64,000 nucleotides of DNA, from assembly GCF_051388935.1 (NCBI RefSeq), contig NZ_JBPKBI010000016.1:1-64000 (forward strand), written 5' to 3'. Shown here piece after piece: positions 43,893 to 52,745 of this stretch (positions within the stretch are counted from its first letter, which is position 1; every line of letters begins with the position of its first letter). The DNA is from Yinghuangia sp035454725 (GTDB lineage: Bacteria > Actinomycetota > Actinomycetes > Streptomycetales > Streptomycetaceae). A model generated the notes under the pieces. It ran no database searches. It worked only from the letters and a program-made list of their open reading frames with translations, and was not told the origin of the DNA. The translations under genes were made by a program, and so were the position numbers.

Positions 43893-43957
43893 ACCGTGCC
43901 ACCGTTGTTGTCAGGGCATGTGACGTGGGATCTCGGGGTGACAAAGGCGGTCGGCTC

Positions 43958-45202
43958 ATGTGCGGGACTCACATCGACTACCAGGCCGTGTACCAGGCGC
44001 TGCCCGGGGCCATCGCCCTGCTGACCCCGGACCTGATGGTCGCCGACGTCAACGAACGCTATCTGAGCGTCGCGGGACGCCGCCGCGAACAGTTGCTGGG
44101 GCGCCACTTGTTCGATCTCTTCCCCGACAACCCCGCGGATCCGCGGGCGACCGGTGCCAAGAAGCTGCAGGAGTCGTTTCGGCGGGTCCTGTCGACGGGC
44201 GAGCGCGACACCCTGACCCTGCACCGCTACGACGTCGAGGAGCCGGACCGTCCCGGCGTGTTCAAGGAACGCTACTGGAGCACCGTCAACACCCCGGTCA
44301 AGAACGCCGACGGAAGCATCGTGCTGATCGTGCACCGGGTCGAAGAGGTCACCGAACTGATCCGCGCCCGAGACGGACTCGACGGCGGCCAAGGTCTCGC
44401 CGCGGACCGCGCCCGGGTGCTGGAGTCCGAGTTGTACGACCGGGCCAGGGAGCTCCAGGAGATCAACGAGCGGCTGGGAATCGCCCACGCCCGCGAGCGC
44501 GAGGTGGCGCTCGCGCTCCAGGCCGCGATGCTGCCGGCCCCCGATGCCCTGGCCGACCGACGGGTGGCGGTGCGGTACCGGCCGGCCGTCGGCAGCCTCA
44601 ATGTCTGCGGCGACTGGTTCGACCTGGCCGAGCTGCCCGGCGACCGTCTGGCCCTCGACGTCGGGGACATCGTCGGCCACGGCCTCGGCGCGGCCTGTGT
44701 GATGGGGCAACTGCGCAGCGCCCTCAGCGCGGTGGCCCACGTCGCGGACGGGCCGGCGCAAGCGCTGGAGGCGCTGGAGTTGTACGCGCGGTCGGTCGAG
44801 GGCGGGGAGTCCGCCGCGGTTGCCTCGCTGGTGGTGCACCGGAGCGCCCGGACGATCACGTACAGCGTCGCCGGGAACGTCCCGCCCGCGCTGTTGGGTG
44901 CGGACGGCGTCGTCGTCTTCCTGGACCAGGCCACCGACCCGCCGCTCGGGGCTCTGCCGGAACACCTGCCCCGCAGTCAGGCCACCACGGAGTACGAGGA
45001 CGGTGCCACGCTCGTGCTGTACACCGACGGCCTGATCGAACGCCGGGACCGCGACATCGACGAAGGCCTGGCCTGCCTTGCCGCCACGTTGCGCCGGCAC
45101 CGCGCAGCGGAGCCGGAAGCCCTTGCCGACCGGCTCCTCGCCGAGCTGCTGCCTCCCGGCGGGAACACCGACGACACCGCCTTGGTCGTCGTGCGCTTGT
45201 GA
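43958..45202 (+). CDS. PAS domain and SpoIIE-type PP2C protein phosphatase
   Basis: A 414-residue regulator. Residues 10-130 are a PAS domain (YQALPGAIALLTPDLMVADVN, FPDNPADP). A coiled coil follows (ARELQEINERLGIAHARERE). Residues 185-414 are the SpoIIE-type PP2C domain with metal Asp residues in CGDWFD, DVGDIVGHGLG, LYTDGLIERRDRDID and NTDDTALVVV. It is likely to dephosphorylate an anti-sigma-factor antagonist in a stress or developmental switch, although no such partner is adjacent. There are no membrane segments. The start is ATG 43958; a GTG at 43925 is in frame. Confidence 0.9.
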   Translation: MCGTHIDYQAVYQALPGAIALLTPDLMVADVNERYLSVAGRRREQLLGRHLFDLFPDNPADPRATGAKKLQESFRRVLSTGERDTLTLHRYDVEEPDRPGVFKERYWSTVNTPVKNADGSIVLIVHRVEEVTELIRARDGLDGGQGLAADRARVLESELYDRARELQEINERLGIAHAREREVALALQAAMLPAPDALADRRVAVRYRPAVGSLNVCGDWFDLAELPGDRLALDVGDIVGHGLGAACVMGQLRSALSAVAHVADGPAQALEALELYARSVEGGESAAVASLVVHRSARTITYSVAGNVPPALLGADGVVVFLDQATDPPLGALPEHLPRSQATTEYEDGATLVLYTDGLIERRDRDIDEGLACLAATLRRHRAAEPEALADRLLAELLPPGGNTDDTALVVVRL

Positions 45203-45342
45203 CGTCTGCCTTGCGTCGCGCGGCGTGTCTGCGCCGCAAATAGGCGATAAAGCGATAAGTATTGTTTTGCCGTTCCTCCGCGTGGAACTCGGAGGCGGAG
45301 CGCGCCCCCGTGCCGCTCCCCACCCCGTCTCATGGAGGAACA

Positions 45343-46293
45343 ATGTCGTCGTCCCTGACCCGCGTCACCGGCCGAGCCCCCGCGCTTGCCGCCGGACTGC
45401 TCGTGCTCGCCGCCGCCGTGCCGGCGACCGCGTACGCCGCCGAATCCGCTCCCGCATCAGCGCTGACACCGGCGTCGGCCGCCAACGAGTCCGACGCGGA
45501 AGGCGCGTGGTCCGACAACGGGCCGAAGGACGGCGCGGAGGCCGAGTCGGCCGAGTCCGCCGAGTCGGCGGAGGCCGAGGCGGCTGCCGAATCCGGTGAG
45601 GCCGCGGACGCCGCCGAGGCGGCTGAGTCCTCGGAGTCCGCCGCGTCCGGCGAGTCGACCGAGTCCACCGAATCGCCCGACTCCGAGGAATCGTCGGAGT
45701 CCAGCGGCTCCGGCTACTGGGACTCCCTCGGCTCCACCGAATCCGACGAGTCATCGGAGTCTCCCGAGTCGGCGGAGTCCTCCGGCTCCGGCTACTGGGA
45801 CGCGACCGGCTCGGACGACGCCGCGGCGTCGGGCAACGACGCGGTCGCCCCGGAGGCCGGCGCGTCCGCCGAGAGCACGCACGCCCCTGCCGAGCCCACC
45901 GCGCCGACGGCGTCGCCGATCCAGGGACGCACCGAGGGCGGCAGCATCATCCTCACCAACGGCGACATCGTCGCCTGCGCCGCCGTCGGCGATCTGCGCA
46001 TCGCCGGGGCGGAGGGACGCGAGTACCTCACCAACGGCCCGGGCACGCACTTCACCACCGCGGCGGGCACCGATGTCCAGACCCTGAGCACCGGCCACGT
46101 GCGGGTCACGGTCGGCGGCGCGTCGGCCGAAATCCAGTGCGGTCCCGAGGGATTCCCGACCGTCGTCGGCCTGCCCCGGACCGGAGCAAGCGTTGACGCG
46201 GCGATGCTCGCCCTCGCCGGACTCGGCCTGGTCGCGGCCGGCGGCACGGTGGTCGTGGCGACGCGTCGTCCGCGTCGACTCGGCGCCGCGTGA
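45343..46293 (+). CDS. Ser/Glu-rich surface protein with LPRTG sortase signal
   Basis: A 316-residue cell-wall protein. A signal peptide ends near AYAAES. Residues 50-180 are a low-complexity region of Glu, Ser and Ala in which SGSGYWD occurs twice. About 85 ordered residues follow (GGSIILTNGDIVACAAVGD and EIQCGPEGFP). The C terminus has LPRTG, a hydrophobic helix and a basic tail, the signal for sortase anchoring to peptidoglycan. ATG 45343 follows GGAGGAACA, and an AT-rich stretch at 45240-45265 may hold the promoter. Its role is probably structural or adhesive at the hyphal surface. The stop overlaps the next start by four bases. Confidence 0.85.
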   Translation: MSSSLTRVTGRAPALAAGLLVLAAAVPATAYAAESAPASALTPASAANESDAEGAWSDNGPKDGAEAESAESAESAEAEAAAESGEAADAAEAAESSESAASGESTESTESPDSEESSESSGSGYWDSLGSTESDESSESPESAESSGSGYWDATGSDDAAASGNDAVAPEAGASAESTHAPAEPTAPTASPIQGRTEGGSIILTNGDIVACAAVGDLRIAGAEGREYLTNGPGTHFTTAAGTDVQTLSTGHVRVTVGGASAEIQCGPEGFPTVVGLPRTGASVDAAMLALAGLGLVAAGGTVVVATRRPRRLGAA

Positions 46294-46916
46294 CCGAGGC
46301 GGAGGCCGCGGTGTTCATCCAGGTCATGCAGGGCCACACCAAAGACCCGGCCGGGCTGAAGGCGCAGATGGAGCGCTGGCGCCGTGAACTCGGCACCGGC
46401 GCCCGGGGGTGGCTCGGCTCGACGGGCGGTGTCGCAGACGACGGCACGTTCGTCGGGGTCGTCCGCTTCGACTCGCCCGACGCGGCGCGCCGCAACAGCG
46501 ACCGTCCCGAGCAGACCGCCTGGTGGCGCGAGACGGAGCAGATGTTCGACGGCGGCGTGACGTTCCACGACTGCGCGCAAACCGAGACGCACGGCCGCGG
46601 CGGCTCGGACGACGCGGGATTCGTCCAGGTCATCCAAGGACGCGTCACCGACGTCGAGCGCATGCGGCAGTTGAACCGGGAGATGGACGACCGGATCGCG
46701 GAATTCCGCCCCGACGTCATCGGCAGCACCACGGCGCTGCACGGGGACGGAGGCTTCACCGAGACGGTGTACTTCACCTCGGAGGCGGCTGCTCGCGAGG
46801 GTGAACACCGCGAGGTGCCACCCGAGTTGCGGGACGTCTTCGAGCAGGAGCAAAACCTCATGCAGGACGTGACATACCTCGACCTGCACGAGCCCTGGAT
46901 GATGTCGCCGGCGTGA
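46290..46916 (+). CDS. tandem dimeric alpha/beta-barrel (ABM-like) protein
   Basis: A 208-residue soluble protein made of two similar halves: VFIQVMQGHTKDPAGLKAQM near the start and FVQVIQGRVTDVERMRQLNR from about residue 110, each followed by a GS-containing strand and a ...FDSPDAAR or FTSEAAAR segment. This is the tandem form of antibiotic-monooxygenase-like ferredoxin folds, which often lack catalysis. The GTG start lies within the LPRTG gene stop (GTGA), so translation is coupled, an odd pairing for a surface protein. The function is unknown. Confidence 0.8.
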   Translation: MTEAEAAVFIQVMQGHTKDPAGLKAQMERWRRELGTGARGWLGSTGGVADDGTFVGVVRFDSPDAARRNSDRPEQTAWWRETEQMFDGGVTFHDCAQTETHGRGGSDDAGFVQVIQGRVTDVERMRQLNREMDDRIAEFRPDVIGSTTALHGDGGFTETVYFTSEAAAREGEHREVPPELRDVFEQEQNLMQDVTYLDLHEPWMMSPA

Positions 46917-46940
46917 CCGGCCCGCCATGATCCGGACTTC

Positions 46941-47098
46941 CGGTGCCCGCGGCCTCAGCCGAGGCCGCGGGCNNNNNNNNNNNNNNNNNNNNNNNNNNNN
47001 NNNNNNNNNNNNNNNNNNNNNNNNNNNNNNNNNNNNNNNNNNNNNNNNNNNNNNNNNNNNNNNNNNNNNNNNGGCCTCAGCCGAGGCCGCGGGCACCG
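46941..47098. terminator. bidirectional hairpin split by a 100-N gap
   Basis: The 22 bases before the gap (46951-46972) are identical to the 22 after it (47073-47094). Joined at that overlap, the sequence forms one hairpin with a 15-bp stem, CGGTGCCCGCGGCCT pairing with AGGCCGCGGGCACCG, between the convergent ABM-like and VOC genes. The 100 N (46973-47072) therefore probably hides no sequence. Confidence 0.75.
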
Positions 47099-47122
47099 GC
47101 GTGCCGTGGCGCCGCCCCCGAA

Positions 47123-47644
47123 TCAGCGGCCGGTCAGACGTCGGCCGAGGAACACGCCCGGCAGCTCCCGGTAGAACTCGACGCGCAGGCCGTTCGGGTC
47201 CTGGATGTACAGGCTGTCCTCGACACCCCTGTCCGGGCCGAGATACGCGATGCCCGCCTCGTCGAGCGTGCGCTTCAGCTCCTCGAACCGGGCCTCGTCC
47301 GCCGACAGGGCCAGGTGCTGGATGCCGCCGAGCGTCTCGTCGAAGGGCGGGTGCTCATGCCCGGGGAAGTCGAAGAAGCCCAGGAGATTGCCGTTGCCCA
47401 GATCGAAGAAGAAGTGGCTGGACCCGGCGTAATCACGGTTCTCGACCAACTCCACGAGCGGAAAGCCGAGGAACTCCTGGTAGAAGCGGATGGTCTCCTC
47501 GACATCCCGGCAAATGAACGCCGCGTGGTGGATGCCACGGGTGGGAGGCGTCGGCCGTTCGGCGGCGCCGAGAAGGTAGCGGTTGCGAAGCTGATCGCGC
47601 CGAGCGCGCACCCGTTCGAGTTCGGGGCCTTGCGGCTGTGGCAT
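47123..47644 (-). CDS. VOC-superfamily (glyoxalase/dioxygenase-like) protein
   Basis: A 173-residue protein. After a charged helical start (RARRDQLRNRYLL), the VOC fold begins with GIHHAAFICRDVEETIRFYQ and repeats with LGGIQHLALSADEARFEELK. Metal ligands would be His in HHAAF, His in IQHLAL and Glu in RVEFYRELPG, as in glyoxalase I and type I extradiol enzymes. The substrate is unknown. ATG 47644 follows GGAGGAACC. It is divergent from the nitroreductase gene with only 65 bases between them, so one regulator could control both. Confidence 0.87.
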   Translation of the reverse strand: MPQPQGPELERVRARRDQLRNRYLLGAAERPTPPTRGIHHAAFICRDVEETIRFYQEFLGFPLVELVENRDYAGSSHFFFDLGNGNLLGFFDFPGHEHPPFDETLGGIQHLALSADEARFEELKRTLDEAGIAYLGPDRGVEDSLYIQDPNGLRVEFYRELPGVFLGRRLTGR

Positions 47645-47709
47645 GGTTCCTCCTCGGAACGCGCGGTCGGGGTCGCTCCAGACTATGCATGGTGACGAGG
47701 AGGACGACG

Positions 47710-48402
47710 ATGGAGTTCGCCGATGTGGTGCGGACGACCGGGGCCGTGCGGCGGTTTCGCGACGAGCCGGTGCCCGATGCCACACTCGCGCGCGTGTTCG
47801 ACAATGCCCGCTTCGCACCCAGCGGCGGCAATCGCCAGGGCTGGCATGTGATCGTGCTGCGCTCCGCCGAGGTGCGCGCGAAGATCCGCGCTCTGTCGCT
47901 GGCCGGCTACCAGGAGTATGCGGCGTACGTCGCGGCCGGCCACGTCCCGTTCTCCCCGGGCGAGGACGGACGCTGGCAACAGCCGCCCGGGGACGTCGAC
48001 TTCACCGCGCCGGTGGCCCGCAACCGGTTCGTCGAGGAACTGGAACGAGCACCGGTGCTCGCTGTGTTGGCCGTTGACCTGCGGCAACTCGCGGTCACCG
48101 ATGGCGACTTGCCGCGACAGAGCGTGGTCGGCGGCGGGTCGGTATACCCGTTCGCCCAGAACATCCTGCTGTCCGCCCGGAATGAGGGCCTGGGCGGCGT
48201 CCTCACGACGTTCCTGTGCCGCCGCGAAGCCGAGGCCAAGGAACTGCTCGGACTGCCGCAGCCTTACGCGATCGCCGCGATGCTGGCCATCGGCGTCCCC
48301 GACCGCCACCCCCGCAAGCTGACCCGCCGCCCCGTCGAGGACTTCGTGACCCTCGATCGCTTCGACGGCCCGGCGTTCGGCGGCCCCGGCGGGAACGGCT
48401 GA
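47710..48402 (+). CDS. nitroreductase-family FMN oxidoreductase
   Basis: A 230-residue nitroreductase. It begins FADVVRTTGAVRRFRDEPVP with the Arg pair that binds FMN phosphate, then ARFAPSGGNRQGWHVIVL, and ends with LGLPQPYAIAAMLAIGVP and the typical basic tail RHPRKLTRRPVEDF. Such enzymes reduce nitro groups, quinones or enones with NAD(P)H. ATG 47710 follows GAGGAGG. The enzyme acts as a homodimer in the cytoplasm. It is divergent from the VOC gene and 44 bases ahead of a methyltransferase. Confidence 0.88.
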   Translation: MEFADVVRTTGAVRRFRDEPVPDATLARVFDNARFAPSGGNRQGWHVIVLRSAEVRAKIRALSLAGYQEYAAYVAAGHVPFSPGEDGRWQQPPGDVDFTAPVARNRFVEELERAPVLAVLAVDLRQLAVTDGDLPRQSVVGGGSVYPFAQNILLSARNEGLGGVLTTFLCRREAEAKELLGLPQPYAIAAMLAIGVPDRHPRKLTRRPVEDFVTLDRFDGPAFGGPGGNG

Positions 48403-48446
48403 ACCTTTCCGCCCGCCGCACTACGGTGGGCACGGAGGAGGTCGAC

Positions 48447-49298
48447 ATGGCAACGGCGACCACGAACGGTCCGCGGGTCCGCGTCGCACTCGACGGGCTC
48501 TCCGAAACGCTGCTGTGGACCCTGTACCACCGGGCGATGGAGGCCCGGCGGCCCGATGCCGTCCTCGACGACCCGATGGCCGTCGAACTGTTGGACGCCA
48601 TCGACTACCCGTTCGAACGACGCTTCGGCAAAGGCGACATGGGGAGCGCCCAGGGGCAGGCATTGCGCGCACGCACGTTCGACCAAGAGGTCCAAGCCTT
48701 CCTGCGCACACACCCGGAGGGCACGGTCGTCGCCCTCGGCGAAGGCCTCGAAACGCAGTTCTGGCGCGTCGACAACGGCAGTGTGCACTGGCTGAGCGTC
48801 GACCGTCCCGAGGTCATCGAACTGCGTCGGCGCCTGCTGCCCGGCGACGAGCGGGTGCGCCTGATCGCGTGCTCGGCGCTCGACGAAGAGTGGATGGACG
48901 GCCTCGACGCGTCCCACGGCGTCCTGGTCACCGCGCAGGGCCTGCTGATGTACCTCCAGCCCGCCGAAGTACGGCGCCTCATCGCCCGCTGCGCCGAACG
49001 CCTCCCTGGCGGCGAACTCGTGCTCGACGCCGTGCCGCGCTGGTTCAGCGCGCAGACGGTCAAGGGGCGAGTCAAGACCCGCGAGGGCTACGTGGCTCCG
49101 CCGATGCCGTGGGGCATGGACGCGTCCGAGCGCTGGAAGCTGCACGGCGCCCACCCGAACATCGTCGAGGTCCGCGACCTGTCGCTCGTGCGCGGTCGCG
49201 GCTTCTTCTACACGCACCTCGCCCCCCGCGCGCACCTCATCCCGGTGGTCCGCAAACGGCGCCCGTCGATCACGGTGATCCGCTTCGGTCCGGGGTGA
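48447..49298 (+). CDS. leucine carboxyl methyltransferase-family (Ppm-like) SAM methyltransferase
   Basis: A 283-residue class I methyltransferase of the LCM/Tcmp-like family. Signs are the start LSETLLWTLYHRAMEA, DDPMAVELLDAIDYP, the degenerate SAM loop VVALGEGLETQFWR, VHWLSVDRPEVIELR and HGVLVTAQGLLMYL. Members methylate carboxyl or hydroxyl groups of small molecules. ATG 48447 follows GGAGGAGG. It follows the nitroreductase by 44 bases on the same strand and is probably in its operon. Confidence 0.85.
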   Translation: MATATTNGPRVRVALDGLSETLLWTLYHRAMEARRPDAVLDDPMAVELLDAIDYPFERRFGKGDMGSAQGQALRARTFDQEVQAFLRTHPEGTVVALGEGLETQFWRVDNGSVHWLSVDRPEVIELRRRLLPGDERVRLIACSALDEEWMDGLDASHGVLVTAQGLLMYLQPAEVRRLIARCAERLPGGELVLDAVPRWFSAQTVKGRVKTREGYVAPPMPWGMDASERWKLHGAHPNIVEVRDLSLVRGRGFFYTHLAPRAHLIPVVRKRRPSITVIRFGPG

Positions 49299-49463
49299 GC
49301 CGCCGGGCCCGGTCGCACATGCGAGGCGCCGAGTCCCGACGTGGCTCCCGCGCGTCGCGCGGAGGCTGGTCAGGACCCGGCGCCTCGTGAGTCGGTGGTC
49401 GGTGGCTCCGTGGTCGAAACCGGGCAAGGACTGCGGACGCGGCTCGGCGCCGCGCCGGGGCCA

Positions 49464-49730
49464 TCAGGCGAGGCCCACCGGTCCCGGCCCGTCCGACGGG
49501 CTGTCCCCGGTCGACGGGCCGTGGGCGCGCTCGTGCTCGTCCAGCTTGGCGACGAGGCGTGAGACCTCGTCGTGCGGAGCGCCGCGGCGCTGCTCGGCGT
49601 AGTACGCCGCACCGAGTTGCTTGTACAGATCCGCCTGCGCGCGGTTCGCCTGGAACTCGTCGGCCTTCTGCTTTCCGGTGGACATTGTCTCCCGGGCCTT
49701 TTCCTTGGCCTTGTCGAGGAACCCGCTCAT
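49464..49730 (-). CDS. small charged helical protein
   Basis: An 88-residue protein starting MSGFLDKAKEKARETMSTGK. The helical N-terminal half, rich in Lys, Glu and Ala, resembles small stress-associated or CsbD-like proteins. It continues LYKQLGAAYYAEQRRG and ends in a disordered Gly/Pro/Ser tail. It has no enzyme motifs and no signal. The AAAGG before ATG 49730 is a fair ribosome site. Similar short proteins are common in Streptomyces, with no defined role. Confidence 0.7.
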   Translation of the reverse strand: MSGFLDKAKEKARETMSTGKQKADEFQANRAQADLYKQLGAAYYAEQRRGAPHDEVSRLVAKLDEHERAHGPSTGDSPSDGPGPVGLA

Positions 49731-50014
49731 GGCGTCGCCTTTCGTCGTACGGGACGTTCCCCAGGCTGCTACCCGGAGACCCCCGAAGAACACAAGGCCC
49801 GGCGCCGCGTCTCGCGCGCGGGCGTGCCCGACCCTACGGCCTGGCCGAGATCCCGTGCATAGCGGATTCCTACAAAACCAACTGCGTCGACTCGGTTGGC
49901 GGTCGTGCCTTCAATCTGCCCGTTGTCCTGGGATTCTGGCAATCGAGTTGATCTTCGGGGATCGGCTCGGCTGATCAGACTTGTGCTGTTCTCACAAACC
50001 GGAGGGAGCCGTCC

Positions 50015-51241
50015 ATGCGCGGCGCGGATATGGCCATCGCGGTGACCGGACTCGGGGCGACGACGCCGTTGGGCGGAGACGTCGCCTCGACGTGGGCCGC
50101 GATGCTGGCCGGGGAGTCCGGCGTACGCACGATCGACGACCCGTGGGCGGCCACGTCGCCGGTACGCATCGCCGCGCGGCTCAAGGTCGAGCCGACCACG
50201 GTGCTGGACCGCGTCGCGGCCCGCCGCATGGACCGCTGCCAGCAGGTCGCGGTGGTGGCCGCCCGCGAGGCCTGGCGCGATGCCGGGGCGCCCGACGTCG
50301 CTCCGGAACGCCTCGCGGTCGTCATCGGCACGGGGACCGGCGGAGCGCTCACGATGCTCGCCCAGGACGACGTCCTGGAGGCATCGGGGGCGCGCCGCGT
50401 GTCGCCCCACACCGTGCCGATGCTCATGGCGAACGGGCCGGCCGCCCACGTCAGCATCGATCTGGGGGCGCGGGCCGGGGCCCACACGCCGGTCAGCGCG
50501 TGCGCGTCGGGTGCCGAGGCGATCGCGTGGGGAATGGACCTGATCCGGCTCGGCCGAGCGGACGTGGTGGTCGCGGGCGGTGCCGAGGCGTGTGTACACG
50601 CGCTGCCGCTGGCCGGATTCGCGCAGGCGCGGGCGCATTCGACGCGCAACGACGAACCCGGGGCGGCGTCACGTCCGTTCGACGTCGGCCGCGACGGGCT
50701 CGTGATCGGTGAAGGCGCCTGCGTCGTCATCCTCGAACGCGCGGAGTCCGCAGCGGCCCGGGGCACCCGGCCGTACGCGCGTCTCGCCGGCGCCGGGGTG
50801 ACCTCGGACGCCTTCCACATCACCGCCGGCCATCACGAGGGCCAAGTGCGGGCAATGCGCGCGGCGTTGGCGGACGCGGGGCTCGCACCCCAGGACGTCG
50901 CGCACGTTCACGCACACGCCACGTCGACACCCAAAGGCGATCTGGTCGAGGCGCAGTCGATCGCCGAAGCCGTCGGCGTCCATCCGGTGGTGACCGCGAC
51001 CAAGTCCATGACCGGGCATCTCTTCGGTGCCGCAGGGGCGTTGGGCGCCATGGCGGCGATCCTCGCGGTACGCGACGGCGTCGTGCCCGCGACGCGCAAC
51101 CTCGACGAGATCGATCCCGAGGTGAAGCTCGACGTCGTGACCGGGCGCCCGCGCCGCGGACCCGTGCCGGCGGCCCTGACGAACGCGTTCGGCTTCGGCG
51201 GGCACAACGCGTCCCTGGTTTTCACCCGGGCCGAGGCGTAA
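50015..51241 (+). CDS. beta-ketoacyl-ACP synthase (FabF-like), orphan
   Basis: A 408-residue condensing enzyme of the KAS II type. The active-site Cys is in PVSACASGAEA, the two His are in HAHATSTPKGD and KSMTGHLFGAAG, and the C terminus has FGFGGHNASLVF. These enzymes elongate acyl-ACP by decarboxylative condensation with malonyl-ACP. No ACP, chain-length factor, FabD or FabH gene is nearby, so it does not sit in a type II PKS or the main fatty-acid cluster and is probably an auxiliary paralogue. ATG 50015 follows GGAGGG. Confidence 0.9.
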   Translation: MRGADMAIAVTGLGATTPLGGDVASTWAAMLAGESGVRTIDDPWAATSPVRIAARLKVEPTTVLDRVAARRMDRCQQVAVVAAREAWRDAGAPDVAPERLAVVIGTGTGGALTMLAQDDVLEASGARRVSPHTVPMLMANGPAAHVSIDLGARAGAHTPVSACASGAEAIAWGMDLIRLGRADVVVAGGAEACVHALPLAGFAQARAHSTRNDEPGAASRPFDVGRDGLVIGEGACVVILERAESAAARGTRPYARLAGAGVTSDAFHITAGHHEGQVRAMRAALADAGLAPQDVAHVHAHATSTPKGDLVEAQSIAEAVGVHPVVTATKSMTGHLFGAAGALGAMAAILAVRDGVVPATRNLDEIDPEVKLDVVTGRPRRGPVPAALTNAFGFGGHNASLVFTRAEA

Positions 51242-51336
51242 GGCGCGCGATGGTGGTCCTCGTCTCGGGCCGCGGTGGGGTGATGCCGGGACGCGGTCGA
51301 GTCGCGAGGTGTCGTCTCGCGGTGGCGGGGCTGCGG

Positions 51337-51792
51337 TCAGCGGCGGCCTCCGCCGCTGCCCTTGCCGCCGCTGCTTCCGCCTTTGCCCCCGGACGATCCG
51401 CCTCCCGAGGAACTGCCTCCGGACGAGCTGCCGCCACCGCCGGAGCCTTGGCCGGACGTTCCGAAGGTCCCACGAAGGATCTTGCCCTTGCGCGGCCGAT
51501 CGAAGGTGCCGCCCCTGATCGACGTGATGGAACTGCTCACGGCCGGAACGAAGTTGCTCTTGCCGCCGGACTTGCGTGGGATGTAGTACCAACCGGCGAT
51601 GGCACCGGTGCGGTTGTTCGCGCACTCCGCGTCCGACACCCGGATCTGCTCCGCCTTCCGGACGCAGATCTCCGCCCAGTCGGCCTTCTTCTTGCCGTCG
51701 CCGCCGCACGCGACCAACGCGCCGGCGACACCCAGCGTCAGCGTCACCGCCACGGCGGTGGACCGTATGTGTCGCCCCGGGGACGGGGGCAT
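51337..51792 (-). CDS. small lipoprotein with Gly/Ser-rich tail
   Basis: A 151-residue lipoprotein. The signal is VAVTLTLGVAGALVAC with the lipobox Cys. The mature part has WAEICVRKAEQIRVSDAECANN, with two Cys that may pair, then GWYYIPRKSGGKSNFVPAV, and ends in 45 residues of Gly/Ser repeats with Lys, a flexible tail able to reach through the cell wall. ATG 51792 has GAGGAG ten bases upstream. It is convergent with the ketosynthase and divergent from the SDR. No known family was assigned. Confidence 0.78.
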   Translation of the reverse strand: MPPSPGRHIRSTAVAVTLTLGVAGALVACGGDGKKKADWAEICVRKAEQIRVSDAECANNRTGAIAGWYYIPRKSGGKSNFVPAVSSSITSIRGGTFDRPRKGKILRGTFGTSGQGSGGGGSSSGGSSSGGGSSGGKGGSSGGKGSGGGRR

Positions 51793-51970
51793 GGGCACCG
51801 GACTCCTCTCACACGAACACCGGGCCGGCCGGAGCCTGTTGCCTACCGGCCCGCGTTCCTCGACGGACGCCAGGGACGTTACCGGTCCGTAAGCGGCGCC
51901 ACCAGGCGGGGCCGTGCTTGGATCACCGACGCAAAACACGGGCAAACCAAACGAGTTCGGGAGGCTTTGT

Positions 51971-52726
51971 ATGCAGACACCGGGCACACTCCTGGTCACG
52001 GGCGCCGGCAAGGGCATCGGCGCCGCTGTGGCCCGCGCGGCGGCCGACGCGGGATGGGCGGTCGCGGTCAACTACGCGACCGACTCCGCCGGAGCCGATA
52101 CCGTGGCCGCGGCGATCGACGCATCCGGTGGGCGCGCCGTCGCGGTCGGCGGGGACGTGTCGGTCGAAGCGGATGTCGTGCGCATGTTCGACGAGGCCGC
52201 CGTCCGGCTCGGCGCACCGGTGACCGCGCTCGTCAACAACGCCGGAATCGTCGGCGCGCACGGTCGCTTCGACGATCTCGGCACGGACGTTCTGCGCCGA
52301 ACGGTCGAAGTCAACGTCATCGGTGCGATGCTGTGCGCCCGCGAGGCGGTACGCCGCATGTCCACGCGGCACGGCGGCCCCGGCGGCCTCATCGTGAACG
52401 TCTCGTCGCGTGCCGCACGCCTCGGCAGCGCCGGAGAGTGGGTGCACTACGCCGCCACCAAGGGGGCCGTGGACACACTCACGGTCGGGCTCGCCCGCGA
52501 GGTCGCGGCGGAGGGTATCCGGGTCAACGCAGTCTCGCCCGGACTCGTCGACACCGGCCTGCACGCCGCAGCCGGCCGGCCGGACCGGCTCGCGGAGTTG
52601 GCGCCGTCTGTCCCGATGGGTCGTCCGGGAACCGCCGCGGAGGTCGCGGACGCCGTGATGTGGCTGCTGTCGGACCAGTCGTCGTTTGTGACCGGCGCTG
52701 TCGTCCCCGTGCACGGAGGACGCTGA
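51971..52726 (+). CDS. SDR-family oxidoreductase
   Basis: A 251-residue classical short-chain dehydrogenase. The cofactor loop is TGAGKGIG, then NNAG, a catalytic Ser in NVSSRAAR, Tyr/Lys in YAATK, and a C terminus ending TGAVVPVHGGR. The residue pattern after strand 2 (VNYATD) leaves cofactor choice open. ATG 51971 follows CGGGAGGC. Nearest relatives are FabG-like or glucose dehydrogenase-like enzymes. It is convergent with the spermidine synthase-like gene, and the two stops are 19 bases apart. Confidence 0.87.
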   Translation: MQTPGTLLVTGAGKGIGAAVARAAADAGWAVAVNYATDSAGADTVAAAIDASGGRAVAVGGDVSVEADVVRMFDEAAVRLGAPVTALVNNAGIVGAHGRFDDLGTDVLRRTVEVNVIGAMLCAREAVRRMSTRHGGPGGLIVNVSSRAARLGSAGEWVHYAATKGAVDTLTVGLAREVAAEGIRVNAVSPGLVDTGLHAAAGRPDRLAELAPSVPMGRPGTAAEVADAVMWLLSDQSSFVTGAVVPVHGGR

Positions 52727-52745
52727 CGGGCGGCAACGGCAGTGG

